DNA from: Scytolyngbya sp. HA4215-MV1
GTDB lineage: Bacteria > Cyanobacteriota > Cyanobacteriia > Leptolyngbyales > Leptolyngbyaceae
Length of the DNA: 64,000 nt
Assembly (NCBI GenBank): GCA_019359045.1
Contig: JAHHIA010000001.1
Location: 124,001-188,000, forward strand
Reading direction: 5' to 3'
The notes beneath the pieces were generated by a model, which had not been told where the DNA came from, did no database searches, and worked only from the letters and a program-made list of their open reading frames with translations. This document shows, piece after piece, positions 18,115-27,141 of the stretch. A program made the translations under genes and the position numbers. Within the stretch, counting starts at the first letter, position 1. Every line of letters begins with the position of its first letter.

Positions 18115-18783
18115 ATGATGCCCCTTAAAACTGCTGGACTCGATCGCCCGTTTTACGAATATTTGCTATCGGTTTCCTTGCGAGAACTACCGATTTTAAG
18201 CCAGTTGCGACAAGAAACAGGGTTGCATCCTAGGGCTAGAATGCAAATTGCGCCAGAGCAAGGACAATTCATGGCTTTACTGGTGCAGCTAATAGGCGCG
18301 AAAAAAACACTAGAAGTTGGGGTGTTTACAGGCTACAGCGCTTTGGTGATTGCTCTGGCATTGCCGCCTGATGGCAAGGTGGTGGCTTGTGAAGTGAATG
18401 AGGACTATGCTACTATTGCTCGCCGTTACTGGCAGCAGGCAGGGGTTGCTGATAAGATCGAACTCCATTTAGCTCCAGCATTAGAAACCCTCGATCGTCT
18501 GCTGTCAATGGGGCAAGCGAATACCTTTGATTTTGCTTTTATTGATGCAGATAAAAGCTGTTACGACCTTTACTACGAACGAGCTTTGCAACTGGTGCGA
18601 CCGGGAGGATTGATTGCGATCGATAATGTGCTCTGGTCGGGACGCGTTGCTGACCCCGGCGTGCAAGATAACCGCACCAGGCAAATGCGAAGTTTAAATC
18701 AAAAGCTACACCAAGACATCCGCATTTCTCTAAGCATGTTGGCGATCGCGGATGGATTAACTCTGGTAATCAAAAATTCATGA
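18115..18783 (+). CDS. Class I SAM-dependent O-methyltransferase (CCoAOMT-like)
   Basis: 222 residues; ATG at 18115 or the adjacent 18118. The SAM motif LEVGVFTGYSALVIALALP and the metal-binding FIDADKSCYDLYYERALQLVRPGGLIAIDNVLWSGRV are diagnostic of the caffeoyl-CoA/catechol O-methyltransferase type. It methylates a catechol-like hydroxyl in a Mg-dependent reaction; the substrate is not evident. It lies 9 bases after yjbQ. Confidence 0.9.
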   Translation: MMPLKTAGLDRPFYEYLLSVSLRELPILSQLRQETGLHPRARMQIAPEQGQFMALLVQLIGAKKTLEVGVFTGYSALVIALALPPDGKVVACEVNEDYATIARRYWQQAGVADKIELHLAPALETLDRLLSMGQANTFDFAFIDADKSCYDLYYERALQLVRPGGLIAIDNVLWSGRVADPGVQDNRTRQMRSLNQKLHQDIRISLSMLAIADGLTLVIKNS

Positions 18784-18852
18784 AATCTTGCATAATTTCG
18801 ACTAATCCCCATGAGAGAATATGGGTCATTTACAAACTAGTTGAGATTTGCA

Positions 18853-19953
18853 ATGTTTTCAACTCCAAGGATTTTGAGAAGGCTGAATTTAACGCTATTG
18901 CTAGCGGTTCCTGTTTTAGGGGTAATTTTAGTGCCTCATTGGACTGGGAATTTGTTGATCAATCGAGCGATCGCCCAAGATCAACAATGCAGTTCCTGGC
19001 GCAAAGGCAATTTGGAATTAGCGGATAGACAAGCGAAAGATCCTAAGAAAAGAAGCCGTATTTATTCGATCGCCTTTAATCCTGATGGTGCGTTTTTGGC
19101 GGTAGGAAATTACGATAAAAAAGTTGAAGTCTGGGAAGTTTCAAAACTTTGGACTAGTAAAGCAGCAAAAAGACCTAAGGTTGCGCTAGATTTTCCTCGG
19201 GGTGAAATTTTGACCGTCAATTTTAGCCCAAACGGCACAATATTAGCCAGTGGGGGTGGTAATGGAATCATTAAAGTGTGGAATTGGCAAAGGGAAGTGA
19301 CAATGCTCACTTTAACTAAACATTCAAAGGCAGTCCCCTCCGTTTTATTCAGCCCAGATGGACAGTTTTTGATCAGTGGTAGCCGAGATCAAACTGTTAA
19401 GATTTGGAACTTAAAAACGGGCGCAATTAGCGGTGGATGGACAGAGAATGAAGAAATTCAAAAATTAGCGCTAAGCCCAGATGGACGGACATTAGCAGTG
19501 AGTCTTGGGGGTGGAGAAATCCAATTTCGAGATTGGCAGACAGGCAACTCAATCGGTGAGATTGGCAAATCTAAAACTCCCATGTACCTAATCTCGGATA
19601 TGGCATTTAGCCCTGATGGCAAAACGTTGGCGTTTAGTCCTTACAGTGCTCCGATCGCTCAGCAGCCTAATCAAGTTTGTTTTTGGAATTTACAAAGTAA
19701 TCAGTTAGAACAATGTTTAAGCGGACATACTGCTAAGGTTTCATCACTTGCCTTCTCTCCCGATGGACATTGCCTCATCAGTGGCAGTTTTGACCGATCG
19801 GTCAAAGTCTGGCGAGTGGCTAGCCGTCAACTCGCGTATGATTCGATCGAAAATTTGGACTCTGTTTTTTCCGTTGCTTTTAGTCCCAATGGGCGATCGT
19901 TTGCTAGAGGAAGCGCTGACGGAAGTTTCAACGTTTTGAGATACAAGCAATAA
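18853..19953 (+). CDS. Exported WD40-repeat protein
   Basis: 366 residues from ATG 18853. The first 35 residues are a signal peptide or membrane anchor (LNLTLLLAVPVLGVILV, then AIAQ-D as a possible cleavage site). It then has about six or seven WD40 blades, recognisable by repeated FSPDG/FSPNG..L.SGS.D..V.VW segments (for example FSPDGQFLISGSRDQTVKIW). It should be a periplasmic or lumenal beta-propeller scaffold. It may be read from the upstream pair, but the gap of 69 bases does not require it. Partner unknown. Confidence 0.85.
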   Translation: MFSTPRILRRLNLTLLLAVPVLGVILVPHWTGNLLINRAIAQDQQCSSWRKGNLELADRQAKDPKKRSRIYSIAFNPDGAFLAVGNYDKKVEVWEVSKLWTSKAAKRPKVALDFPRGEILTVNFSPNGTILASGGGNGIIKVWNWQREVTMLTLTKHSKAVPSVLFSPDGQFLISGSRDQTVKIWNLKTGAISGGWTENEEIQKLALSPDGRTLAVSLGGGEIQFRDWQTGNSIGEIGKSKTPMYLISDMAFSPDGKTLAFSPYSAPIAQQPNQVCFWNLQSNQLEQCLSGHTAKVSSLAFSPDGHCLISGSFDRSVKVWRVASRQLAYDSIENLDSVFSVAFSPNGRSFARGSADGSFNVLRYKQ

Positions 19954-19983
19954 ACTTGTACAGCTTAAAGGCAAAACTATTCC

Positions 19984-21549
19984 TTATCTGGGTTTGACTC
20001 CACCTCCATAAGGTTCATCAGGCGGCGGTTGGACGGGAGTTGAGTTTCCACCACCTCCATAGGATGGAGCCTGATAGCTAGGACCAGGATCGGTAACTGG
20101 ATCCGTAACGACAGGGAATGGCGATGGCATGGGAGGGGGAACAAGTCTGGCATTGGCTTCGCGAATAATGGCGTTGGCGCGTTCAATTTGGTTTTGACTA
20201 ATGAACTTCTGCTCGGCGGGGATTTTGGGGTTGCTATCGGGGGCGAGTACCTTTTTCGCTTCGGTAATGGCATCTTTTAATCGATCGCGCTTAAGATGTT
20301 GGGTCGCAGTTTGCAAGTAAGTTTCTCGTTTCGTCCAGCTCACTTTCATGGCAAGCCAGCGAGTTTGGAGTTGTCCGCAGGCAGGTTGGGTCTGGCTAAC
20401 GATCGCATCTCCTTCCTTGGGCATCATGCCCTGATTAAAATAATCAGTCACCATTCCCTGGAGCTTCACACAAATCTCACCCGTTAGTTTTGCCGCCTCT
20501 GACTGGTAGGTACTACCCGGACGGATTTGTTGGAGAGGCTTCAGGGCTACGATCAGCGGATCACCGTTCACAGAAGTTTGAGAGATCGCTTTTTGCGCCG
20601 TGCTAATCCATGCAAATTCTTGCAAGATTTGCGCTTTGAGTGCGCTGGCAGTAGAGAGGGTGTCGCGCATCTGCAAGGATTGCGGTGCTTGCAGGGAGGG
20701 AAAAGCAGCGATCGCGGCAACTGCGACCCCTACCCCAGCAATCACAGGGACAAACTTCCACTTTTCTAAAAAAAGTCGAGGAAATGACTGGGATGGCATT
20801 TCTGGCTGAACGGGAGCATTGTCTTCGGCAAGTTCTGTCAAAGTCCGAGGGGTCTGGATAGCTTGATGAATATCCTGAACCAATCGTTCATCTAGCCAGT
20901 GCCCCACCAATAAAGCTTTCCAAAACTCAGGATCAGGCAATTGCTTAAACTTGGCGATATGGTCTAGCAGCTTTTTGTGGTATTCTTGCCGCTTTTGATC
21001 CACTAGGTTTTGTTCTATCTGCTGAGCGATGCCAGGTGACAGCGTTTGTCGCGCTCTTTCTAATTGGGCACGATCGTCTTCACTAAAAACCAACGATTGT
21101 TTTTGCTGAGCCAGGGCATAAACTGTTTGGGCATAGTGCTCCAGGTTTTTGCGGTGTCGTTTGACAATGGCGTTGGGGTCGGTGCGACGATCGCTCAGCC
21201 CCAATTCGGTTTGCAAAGCTTTTCTTTTTTGTATTAATTGAGTTTCAAAATCATCCGTATCCAGACGATAAAATTGCTCAACAAAAGCAGCCACCTCAGC
21301 TCGATAGGTTCGCAGTTTATGATGTCGTTCTTTAAACAACGCTTCAATATCATGCAAGATTTGAGGGGCAGCTTCTAAACTTTGAATCTCAGACCAAAAC
21401 TCTTCTCGGACGAAATCGCAATCCGCGTCGTCCATATCGTAAAGCTGTTTCCAACTCTCTAGGGCCTGCTCGAGTTGCCGTTCCAGATCCTCTTTAGAAA
21501 AGTCTAGTTCGTCGTTCATTTTGTTGTTGTTTTCTACGCTGCTCAACAT
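19984..21549 (-). CDS. Single-pass membrane protein with coiled coil and proline-rich tail
   Basis: 521 residues from ATG 21549 (or ATG 21519, MNDELDFSKE). The first 260 residues are charged and helical; one membrane helix lies about residues 268-285 (FVPVIAGVGVAVAAIAAF); then a helical region and a Pro/Gly-rich tail (YGGGGNSTPVQPPPDEPYGGG). The start overlaps the end of the caspase-like gene by 56 bases, so the two are translationally coupled and probably work together. Segments such as LSPGIAQQIEQNLVDQKRQEY resemble the helical repeats of the caspase protein. Family not recognised. It is the last gene of the block. Confidence 0.75.
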   Translation of the reverse strand: MLSSVENNNKMNDELDFSKEDLERQLEQALESWKQLYDMDDADCDFVREEFWSEIQSLEAAPQILHDIEALFKERHHKLRTYRAEVAAFVEQFYRLDTDDFETQLIQKRKALQTELGLSDRRTDPNAIVKRHRKNLEHYAQTVYALAQQKQSLVFSEDDRAQLERARQTLSPGIAQQIEQNLVDQKRQEYHKKLLDHIAKFKQLPDPEFWKALLVGHWLDERLVQDIHQAIQTPRTLTELAEDNAPVQPEMPSQSFPRLFLEKWKFVPVIAGVGVAVAAIAAFPSLQAPQSLQMRDTLSTASALKAQILQEFAWISTAQKAISQTSVNGDPLIVALKPLQQIRPGSTYQSEAAKLTGEICVKLQGMVTDYFNQGMMPKEGDAIVSQTQPACGQLQTRWLAMKVSWTKRETYLQTATQHLKRDRLKDAITEAKKVLAPDSNPKIPAEQKFISQNQIERANAIIREANARLVPPPMPSPFPVVTDPVTDPGPSYQAPSYGGGGNSTPVQPPPDEPYGGGVKPR

Positions 21550-23719
21550 CTTGTTCGACCTCTTTATGAATTGCAGTGATTACGTCGTCTCTCAAAAATC
21601 TTCGTTGTGCTTGTAAAGCTTCAATGACATCGGGATCTTGAATTTTTTTCCGTTTAATCATCAACCATGCGTGAGTGATTTGGCGATAATTTGCCAGTGC
21701 GGCTCGATATTCATGGATAATATTTTGCTTGATTGTTTGAACAGTGCGATCGCCTAAATCTAATCTTCTTTGTAGTTTGATGAGCTCAGGCTCCAAAACA
21801 TTGCTAACTGTTGCTTCATCAATAGGATAAAGGGCATAAACCAGATTAGGAAGTTCTATACGATACTGACTAAGATTTTTTTCCAGTTCTTGATTGATAT
21901 CTGTTTCAATCAAGGCAATATCATTTTCGTGAAGTCCTAAAAATTCTTTAATTTGAAGTAGGGTTGTCCTAATTTCTTCAGGGATAGGATAGCATTCTTT
22001 AGCGCTTTGATTATAGGTTTGGGTGTACTGATTACAGCGATCGTCATAGCTGAGAAGTTGCTTCTCACAAATACTGGCTGCGACTTCGTTTCTTAATCCC
22101 AAAACAGTTTGGTGAGATTGCAATTGTTCCAATAAAATATCGATATTAATTGATTTTCCATACTGTTGAATTGTATTTTTTGCTTCTATTTGGTAAGTAA
22201 TTTTTTTATTGTAATAAGCCTCTTTACATTGCGATTCAATCGTTCTTACAGTGCATTCGCTCAAGTTCAGGCTAAGCGCTAAGTGTTCCCAGTTTGCTTC
22301 ATGTTCTAAGCGAATTGGATCATATCGATGCAAGTCGGAAGAAACGCGGGCTTCGTATTGCGCTATCTTATCGCCTAAACGTTTCTCATAGTCAGCAATC
22401 AAACTTTGTCTAGCCTGGGCGACATTATTTTCAGATAGCCCTTCGGGCAAAATTGTCCACAGGCTAGATTCATCCTCTAAACCCTGTTGGTTGAGAATAT
22501 CCGTAATGTGTTGAAGATAAGCTTTTAACCTCTGGTTAAATTCACGCGCAATACGTAGATAGATATAGGCAATATCTTCATTTCGCAAGTGCAATTCCTG
22601 ACGACAGGCAGATAACACTTCTCCATCGCAAGTCTCTTGAATAGGCAGAGATTGTGACTGTATATACTGAAATATATAGTCTTCACAATGTTGAAAAAGA
22701 TGGTTTACATCCTCTTCAATTTGGAGGGCTGTCTGTTCTCTTAATAGCTTGAGTCGTTGACGTGTTTGGCGTAAATCTGCTCTGGTTTCATTCTGAATTG
22801 GTAAACCCGCTCGACGCGCATTTCGATAAATTTTTTCATATTCCTCAAGTTGCTTTTGGCGAGCTTGTTGAAGATCTCGATCCTCTTGTTGATGTTGAAC
22901 AATTCCAATTTCAAAGTCAGTAGCAGCATTAGTAATAATGCGTGGAGTTTGTTGTAATTGTTCTTTTTCTGTATATTCTTGTGTGCGCCTCAATACATAG
23001 CTAAAGAGTTGCAAGGGGCGAATCATGCCTGCATCCGCAGCTTCGCCTTCTAATCCTTTAATTAAAAAATGAGTAAATACACCATGTTTTAAATCTGAAA
23101 ATTCGTAGGATAGTTGATCGCGATCGCAGGATAACAATGCGTAAAAGCCTAATCCTGGAATAATCGTATTTTTGACGTATTGATCAAATGCACCGACTAA
23201 TTCAGTAGCAGGAGTTTGTTGCCTCTGGCTCTGCGTCGATCGCAGACTTTGAATGTCTCCACTATGGCAAGCATCTACTAGAACTAACTGTTTTTTTGCT
23301 GAACATCGCCGCAAATAGTGAAACAATTCTGATAATGCTAGACTTTCCTTCGACGGATTATTTAAATGTGTTTTAGTGAGGCAAAGATAGGTTTGTTCGT
23401 GATCAACATATCCGTGTCCAGAAAAATAGATTAAAACAATGTCTTCTTTTTGAGCACTTCGAGCAATTTGCTCCAAACTGGCTAAAACATTTTTTCGGTT
23501 AGGGTCTAAAGATCCCACACAGTGAATCAGTTTTTCTTTTCCTAGAAAACCTTTTGTAGCTTGATCAAGGGCTTGTTCGATGCCCCGACAATCTGCGACG
23601 GCATAGTTGAGATGACCCAAAGCAGGATCTTCGTAGTCATCAATTCCAATTAGGAGTATCCAGAACCTGGAGAGACCTTTTCTAAAAATATCCAGAGGAT
23701 CTTTAGCTCTGAGTGACAT
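21494..23719 (-). CDS. Caspase-fold protease (peptidase C14/orthocaspase) with long helical repeat region
   Basis: 741 residues from ATG 23719 (MSLRAKDPLDIF); an in-frame TTG lies at 23755. Residues about 18-250 form a caspase domain: WILLIGIDDYED, VLIYFSGHG with H102, and LVLVDACHSGD with C151 give the catalytic dyad, and LLSCDRDQLSYE..HGVFTHFL completes the p10-like part. The remaining 480 residues are helical and contain about six degenerate repeats of the form L-x-L-x(3-5)-V-x-x-I-x-x ending in Y-x(3)-L (for example LGLHENDIALIETDI, LDLGDRTVQTIKQNI). No membrane helix. Proteolytic activity is likely; substrate unknown. Overlaps the next gene by 56 bases. Confidence 0.88.
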   Translation of the reverse strand: MSLRAKDPLDIFRKGLSRFWILLIGIDDYEDPALGHLNYAVADCRGIEQALDQATKGFLGKEKLIHCVGSLDPNRKNVLASLEQIARSAQKEDIVLIYFSGHGYVDHEQTYLCLTKTHLNNPSKESLALSELFHYLRRCSAKKQLVLVDACHSGDIQSLRSTQSQRQQTPATELVGAFDQYVKNTIIPGLGFYALLSCDRDQLSYEFSDLKHGVFTHFLIKGLEGEAADAGMIRPLQLFSYVLRRTQEYTEKEQLQQTPRIITNAATDFEIGIVQHQQEDRDLQQARQKQLEEYEKIYRNARRAGLPIQNETRADLRQTRQRLKLLREQTALQIEEDVNHLFQHCEDYIFQYIQSQSLPIQETCDGEVLSACRQELHLRNEDIAYIYLRIAREFNQRLKAYLQHITDILNQQGLEDESSLWTILPEGLSENNVAQARQSLIADYEKRLGDKIAQYEARVSSDLHRYDPIRLEHEANWEHLALSLNLSECTVRTIESQCKEAYYNKKITYQIEAKNTIQQYGKSINIDILLEQLQSHQTVLGLRNEVAASICEKQLLSYDDRCNQYTQTYNQSAKECYPIPEEIRTTLLQIKEFLGLHENDIALIETDINQELEKNLSQYRIELPNLVYALYPIDEATVSNVLEPELIKLQRRLDLGDRTVQTIKQNIIHEYRAALANYRQITHAWLMIKRKKIQDPDVIEALQAQRRFLRDDVITAIHKEVEQDVEQRRKQQQNERRTRLF

Positions 23720-24016
23720 TGCACTTATTGATTCAGTGACAATTTGCTGTAACAACTGACTACTTGAGTCAGAGCTTGGAATTTTTTAGCCGACAGAAAT
23801 CTCTCTCAACTATGGTTTGAGAGAGGTCAAAAAATTGGTCCGGTTTGTCTAAAGGGAAGACTTTGTAGGTGTTTGTTTAGACGAAGGTAAGGTTTCGACA
23901 AATTGATTTAATCAAGGCAAAGGCTTCCCTGTTGTAAGCTGATCCCACTGCTATCGAATATTATTGCTAAAAAAGCATAATATTGGGAACGGTCGTATGA
24001 ATAATTTAAGATTGCT
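23720..24016. other. Intergenic region with 9-bp hairpin
   Basis: About 300 bases between the DUF1822 gene and the caspase gene. CTCTCTCAA (23801-23809) and TTGAGAGAG (23817-23825) form a perfect 9-bp stem with a 7-base loop, a possible terminator after DUF1822 or attenuator. The gap suggests the caspase pair may have its own promoter. Confidence 0.5.
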
Positions 24017-25312
24017 TTATTCAGGAAACCGCAGATGTTCGGTTTTTGGAGTCGGCTCCTCAGCGGTGGAAAGCTCGACGATGTATTCTTCGTTAGGAGA
24101 GCCGATGATGCAGGCTTGCAAGCATTCTAAAGAAGCGCCGGGAATTGCCCGATCGCCATCAATCAGATTTCGTTGCGCATCTCGAATCGTCAGCGTGAGT
24201 CCTGCTGGGAGAGTGACTTGAGCCTCACTGGAATTCACTTTGATATCAGCGTTGATTTCCGGTGCGGTTTCAAGATCAGTAGGGGTGTCGTAGTAAATTG
24301 CCAGGTTGAATTCTTGTCCATTCAGAATAATCTTTTTACCAGCCGGAGAAATTTCAGCCCGTTTTGATTGCCCACTTCTTGCCACGATTGCAGCTGTGAA
24401 TGTAGGGGGATTGGTCAATTCGCTTAGCAGACTCCAACCTTCACCAAAGATTTCTGAGACTTTACGTTTCATTTCTACGAACGAGTCGCTTGAGCGATCA
24501 GCTTCGCCTTCAGTTGGGAGAGTGATTTGAGATTGGAGATCAGTTGCCGTCAGTGTTTGAGTCTCAGACTGGGTGCGTGCTCTGTACAACTGCTGCAGCC
24601 TTGCCGGGTCCGCAATAAAGGACAACCAATCGGTGAAAGCCTTGTCCGTATCTTGCGATAAAAGTCGGGGAGAATGGGGCAACGGTTGGCTAAAGTGATG
24701 GTGCAACGCAGCAATTTGGTCAGAGGGCAGTAGCGGCAAAGACGTGACGATTGGTTGCGGATCGGGATAGTAGTCGCGCAGCAACCAGATAGTGCTGAGG
24801 TTTTCGTTGAGGTTACTGATGGGGAGGGAGTAGGTGCGATCGCCCACATCGTAGTAACCTTGTTTGATTTGAGGGTGGGTGGCATAACCGATGATGCGGA
24901 GCCAGTGATCGTCCAAATCCAGCTGACAAGCAACATAGTAGGGAACTGCCCAAGTTTCAATATCTACCCACTCACTGGGTACACGCAATTCCTCCAGGGT
25001 GATGGCATCGCTGGGGATCACGACCAGGTTCACCTCTTCCATCTTCAAGGGCAACCCCGTTACCAATTCCCATCGTTGGGGCAGATCGATCGTAGCTGTG
25101 TGAAGCGGTGCTTGAACATCAAGGGCGATCGGCAATTCTCGTTGCAAGCATTGCAGGCAAAGGGTGTTGAGGTAGGCGCGCCAGCGAGCACCATCATGAG
25201 AATAAGGGTGCTGCTCGGTTTGGGCGGCGGCTAATTGGTCGTCTGAGGCGATCGCGCACCAAAGTGATTCGGGATAGATTTCGATTAACTGTCTGAGGGT
25301 CAACATGGTCAT
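24017..25312 (-). CDS. DUF1822 family protein
   Basis: 431 residues from ATG 25312, with AAGGAG five bases before it and a second ATG at 25306 better spaced from that site. The N-terminal half contains the DUF1822 pattern (WELVTGLPLKMEEVNLVVIP, VDIETWAVPYYVACQLDLDDHWLRIIGYATH and a long linker with LSTIWLLRDYYP), a cyanobacteria-restricted family of unknown function. The C-terminal 110 residues look like a beta-sandwich appended to it. It follows the sigma-like gene by 21 bases, so they form an operon. DUF1822 proteins commonly occur beside such sigma-like factors and CHAT or caspase proteins. Confidence 0.85.
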   Translation of the reverse strand: MTMLTLRQLIEIYPESLWCAIASDDQLAAAQTEQHPYSHDGARWRAYLNTLCLQCLQRELPIALDVQAPLHTATIDLPQRWELVTGLPLKMEEVNLVVIPSDAITLEELRVPSEWVDIETWAVPYYVACQLDLDDHWLRIIGYATHPQIKQGYYDVGDRTYSLPISNLNENLSTIWLLRDYYPDPQPIVTSLPLLPSDQIAALHHHFSQPLPHSPRLLSQDTDKAFTDWLSFIADPARLQQLYRARTQSETQTLTATDLQSQITLPTEGEADRSSDSFVEMKRKVSEIFGEGWSLLSELTNPPTFTAAIVARSGQSKRAEISPAGKKIILNGQEFNLAIYYDTPTDLETAPEINADIKVNSSEAQVTLPAGLTLTIRDAQRNLIDGDRAIPGASLECLQACIIGSPNEEYIVELSTAEEPTPKTEHLRFPE

Positions 25313-25333
25313 TTCTCCTTGGATCTGGATGGG

Positions 25334-26872
25334 CTAGTAAGTGCGGCGTAGCCAGGATTCAACAAAGGTCGTGATTTTGGGTTCGACCGTTGAACCAGCA
25401 TCCAGTTGTTTGACATGCAACTCTTGCGTGAGCCATTGTTTGAGTGCGATGGTCAGGGAAGCGATCTGATCATCGAGGGACTGATTCACCAAGTTTTGCC
25501 TGTGCCAGTGGTTTGTCAGAACTTGGTCAATGACTCCCTGGCAATGGAGCGCAGCGTTTTCAGATAAATCGAAGGCTTTGAGTCGTTGATTGAGTTGTTC
25601 GCGATCGGGTAAATCGGGATGGTTGCGATATTGCTCATATAGGAGCTTGATCAGTGACTGAGTTAAAGGTTGGGACACAATACGAGAAACGTTTGATTGG
25701 GATACCCCACATTGCACCGCAGCTTCAGTCGTGGTGAAGCCGATCTCCATGAGTATGAGGGCGGCTTGTTTGGGTTCAGGTAGCGTGTAGAAAGCTTGCG
25801 CGATCGTGTCGCGAATATCGGTTTGTTCAACGAACTGATCAGGGGTGATTGTCGTAGCAACCTGAAGCTCTTCCAATTCGCTGGAATGCTCGCCGTCAGT
25901 GGGGTGCAGCAAGGCACTGAGACTGAGTGGTGGAGTAGGGGATGGGCTACTTTCCAGATAGTCATTGATGGCTTTTAGATAGGTGTCCATCAATAGCGCT
26001 TGAGCCAAGGAGGCATCGATCGAGGCAATCCGGCTTTCTGGCGAGAGTTGTTTGGACTGACGTTGATTGAACAGGTGAGCGATGGCTTGCCATTGCTCGG
26101 CGGTGGGTTCCGTCCACCGAATGCCAGGACTATTGGGCTTGGCAGGTTGGTAAATTTCGTCGTAACAACTCCAGAGCAGACGATCGCTGAGAATTTGCTG
26201 ATCCGATCGTCCGCCTAGCCGAAGCACCTCTTCAAATTTTTCTTTGCTAATGCCTTTTAACCGCCCATGCGGCGATCGTTTTCGTAGTTTGGCTTCGGGA
26301 TCGCCTTTCACTAGCCCATCTCTGGCCTTGAGAAAGAGCGATCGCTCGGCATAAGTCCGGATCTGGTAGGTAAAGTCGTAAGCCTGTAACAGCTTAGCGG
26401 GAACATGAGAAGCCTGTTGTGCGGCGGTGAAGGATTTTTGTCGGCTTTCTGGGCTATCACTGAGTCCCAGTTTGAGGCATAACTTGTATGCAGCATACCA
26501 GGCAGATTTTTGCAGATAGGCAGACAACAGGGCAAAGTTGGTATCGGGTTTATGGGTTCGCGCTTTGAGTTCAGCGGTGGATCGCATATCGAGATGCTGA
26601 ATGATCCAAACGGCTTCTTGATTTCTGGCTGCACCAACTGCATTTTTGAGGTTGGGTTGCTTGTCCTTCAACGTCCTCAGCAAGAAGCATCGTGCCCAGG
26701 CATCATCGTGAAATTCTTGTCTGACCAGGGCTTCGTCAATCAGTTGTTCCATCAAGTGTTTGAGTTGGGGAATAACCTGGCATTCATAGTTACCCGGATG
26801 CTCTTGGTCAAGCTCCCACAATCTAGAAAACTCACTGATGAGTTTGGTCTTGTAATCATGCATGATCGACAT
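25334..26872 (-). CDS. Divergent sigma-70-like regulator (C-terminal region-4-type HTH)
   Basis: 512 residues from ATG 26872; a second ATG at 26863 has the better spacing from GGGAG. The sequence has a long N-terminal helical part and, near residues 350-395, DTIAQAFYTLPEPKQAALILMEIGFTTTEAAVQCGVSQSNVSRIVSQPL, which has the form of a sigma region 4 helix-turn-helix (LP..QR.vL.L...G.T..EIA...g.s.s.VSR). A clear region 2 -10-recognition helix is not evident. It is probably a cyanobacterial sigma-like protein of the type paired with DUF1822. Whether it binds RNA polymerase is not known. Confidence 0.7.
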   Translation of the reverse strand: MSIMHDYKTKLISEFSRLWELDQEHPGNYECQVIPQLKHLMEQLIDEALVRQEFHDDAWARCFLLRTLKDKQPNLKNAVGAARNQEAVWIIQHLDMRSTAELKARTHKPDTNFALLSAYLQKSAWYAAYKLCLKLGLSDSPESRQKSFTAAQQASHVPAKLLQAYDFTYQIRTYAERSLFLKARDGLVKGDPEAKLRKRSPHGRLKGISKEKFEEVLRLGGRSDQQILSDRLLWSCYDEIYQPAKPNSPGIRWTEPTAEQWQAIAHLFNQRQSKQLSPESRIASIDASLAQALLMDTYLKAINDYLESSPSPTPPLSLSALLHPTDGEHSSELEELQVATTITPDQFVEQTDIRDTIAQAFYTLPEPKQAALILMEIGFTTTEAAVQCGVSQSNVSRIVSQPLTQSLIKLLYEQYRNHPDLPDREQLNQRLKAFDLSENAALHCQGVIDQVLTNHWHRQNLVNQSLDDQIASLTIALKQWLTQELHVKQLDAGSTVEPKITTFVESWLRRTY

Positions 26873-27141
26873 CTCCCAAAATTACTGTCGGAATTTGAGG
26901 ATGGGGCTGGTATCTGATTGAGGGATTTACCCTATTAAGACAGTCAGGGCAACTGATTGGAGTCATGGAAGTTCATTGATCAGATTCTGTGATCCCTGTA
27001 GGGTAAAGCATGGGGAATTATGCAAAACCTGACAAGATTTTTCAAAAATTTTTGTGATGGTGTTGTCTGCACTGATGCTGAGGGGTTTGCTTTCGTAGCA
27101 TTGGGTTTGTGATTTTCAGTTCGTAAGGGATGAAGAACCCA

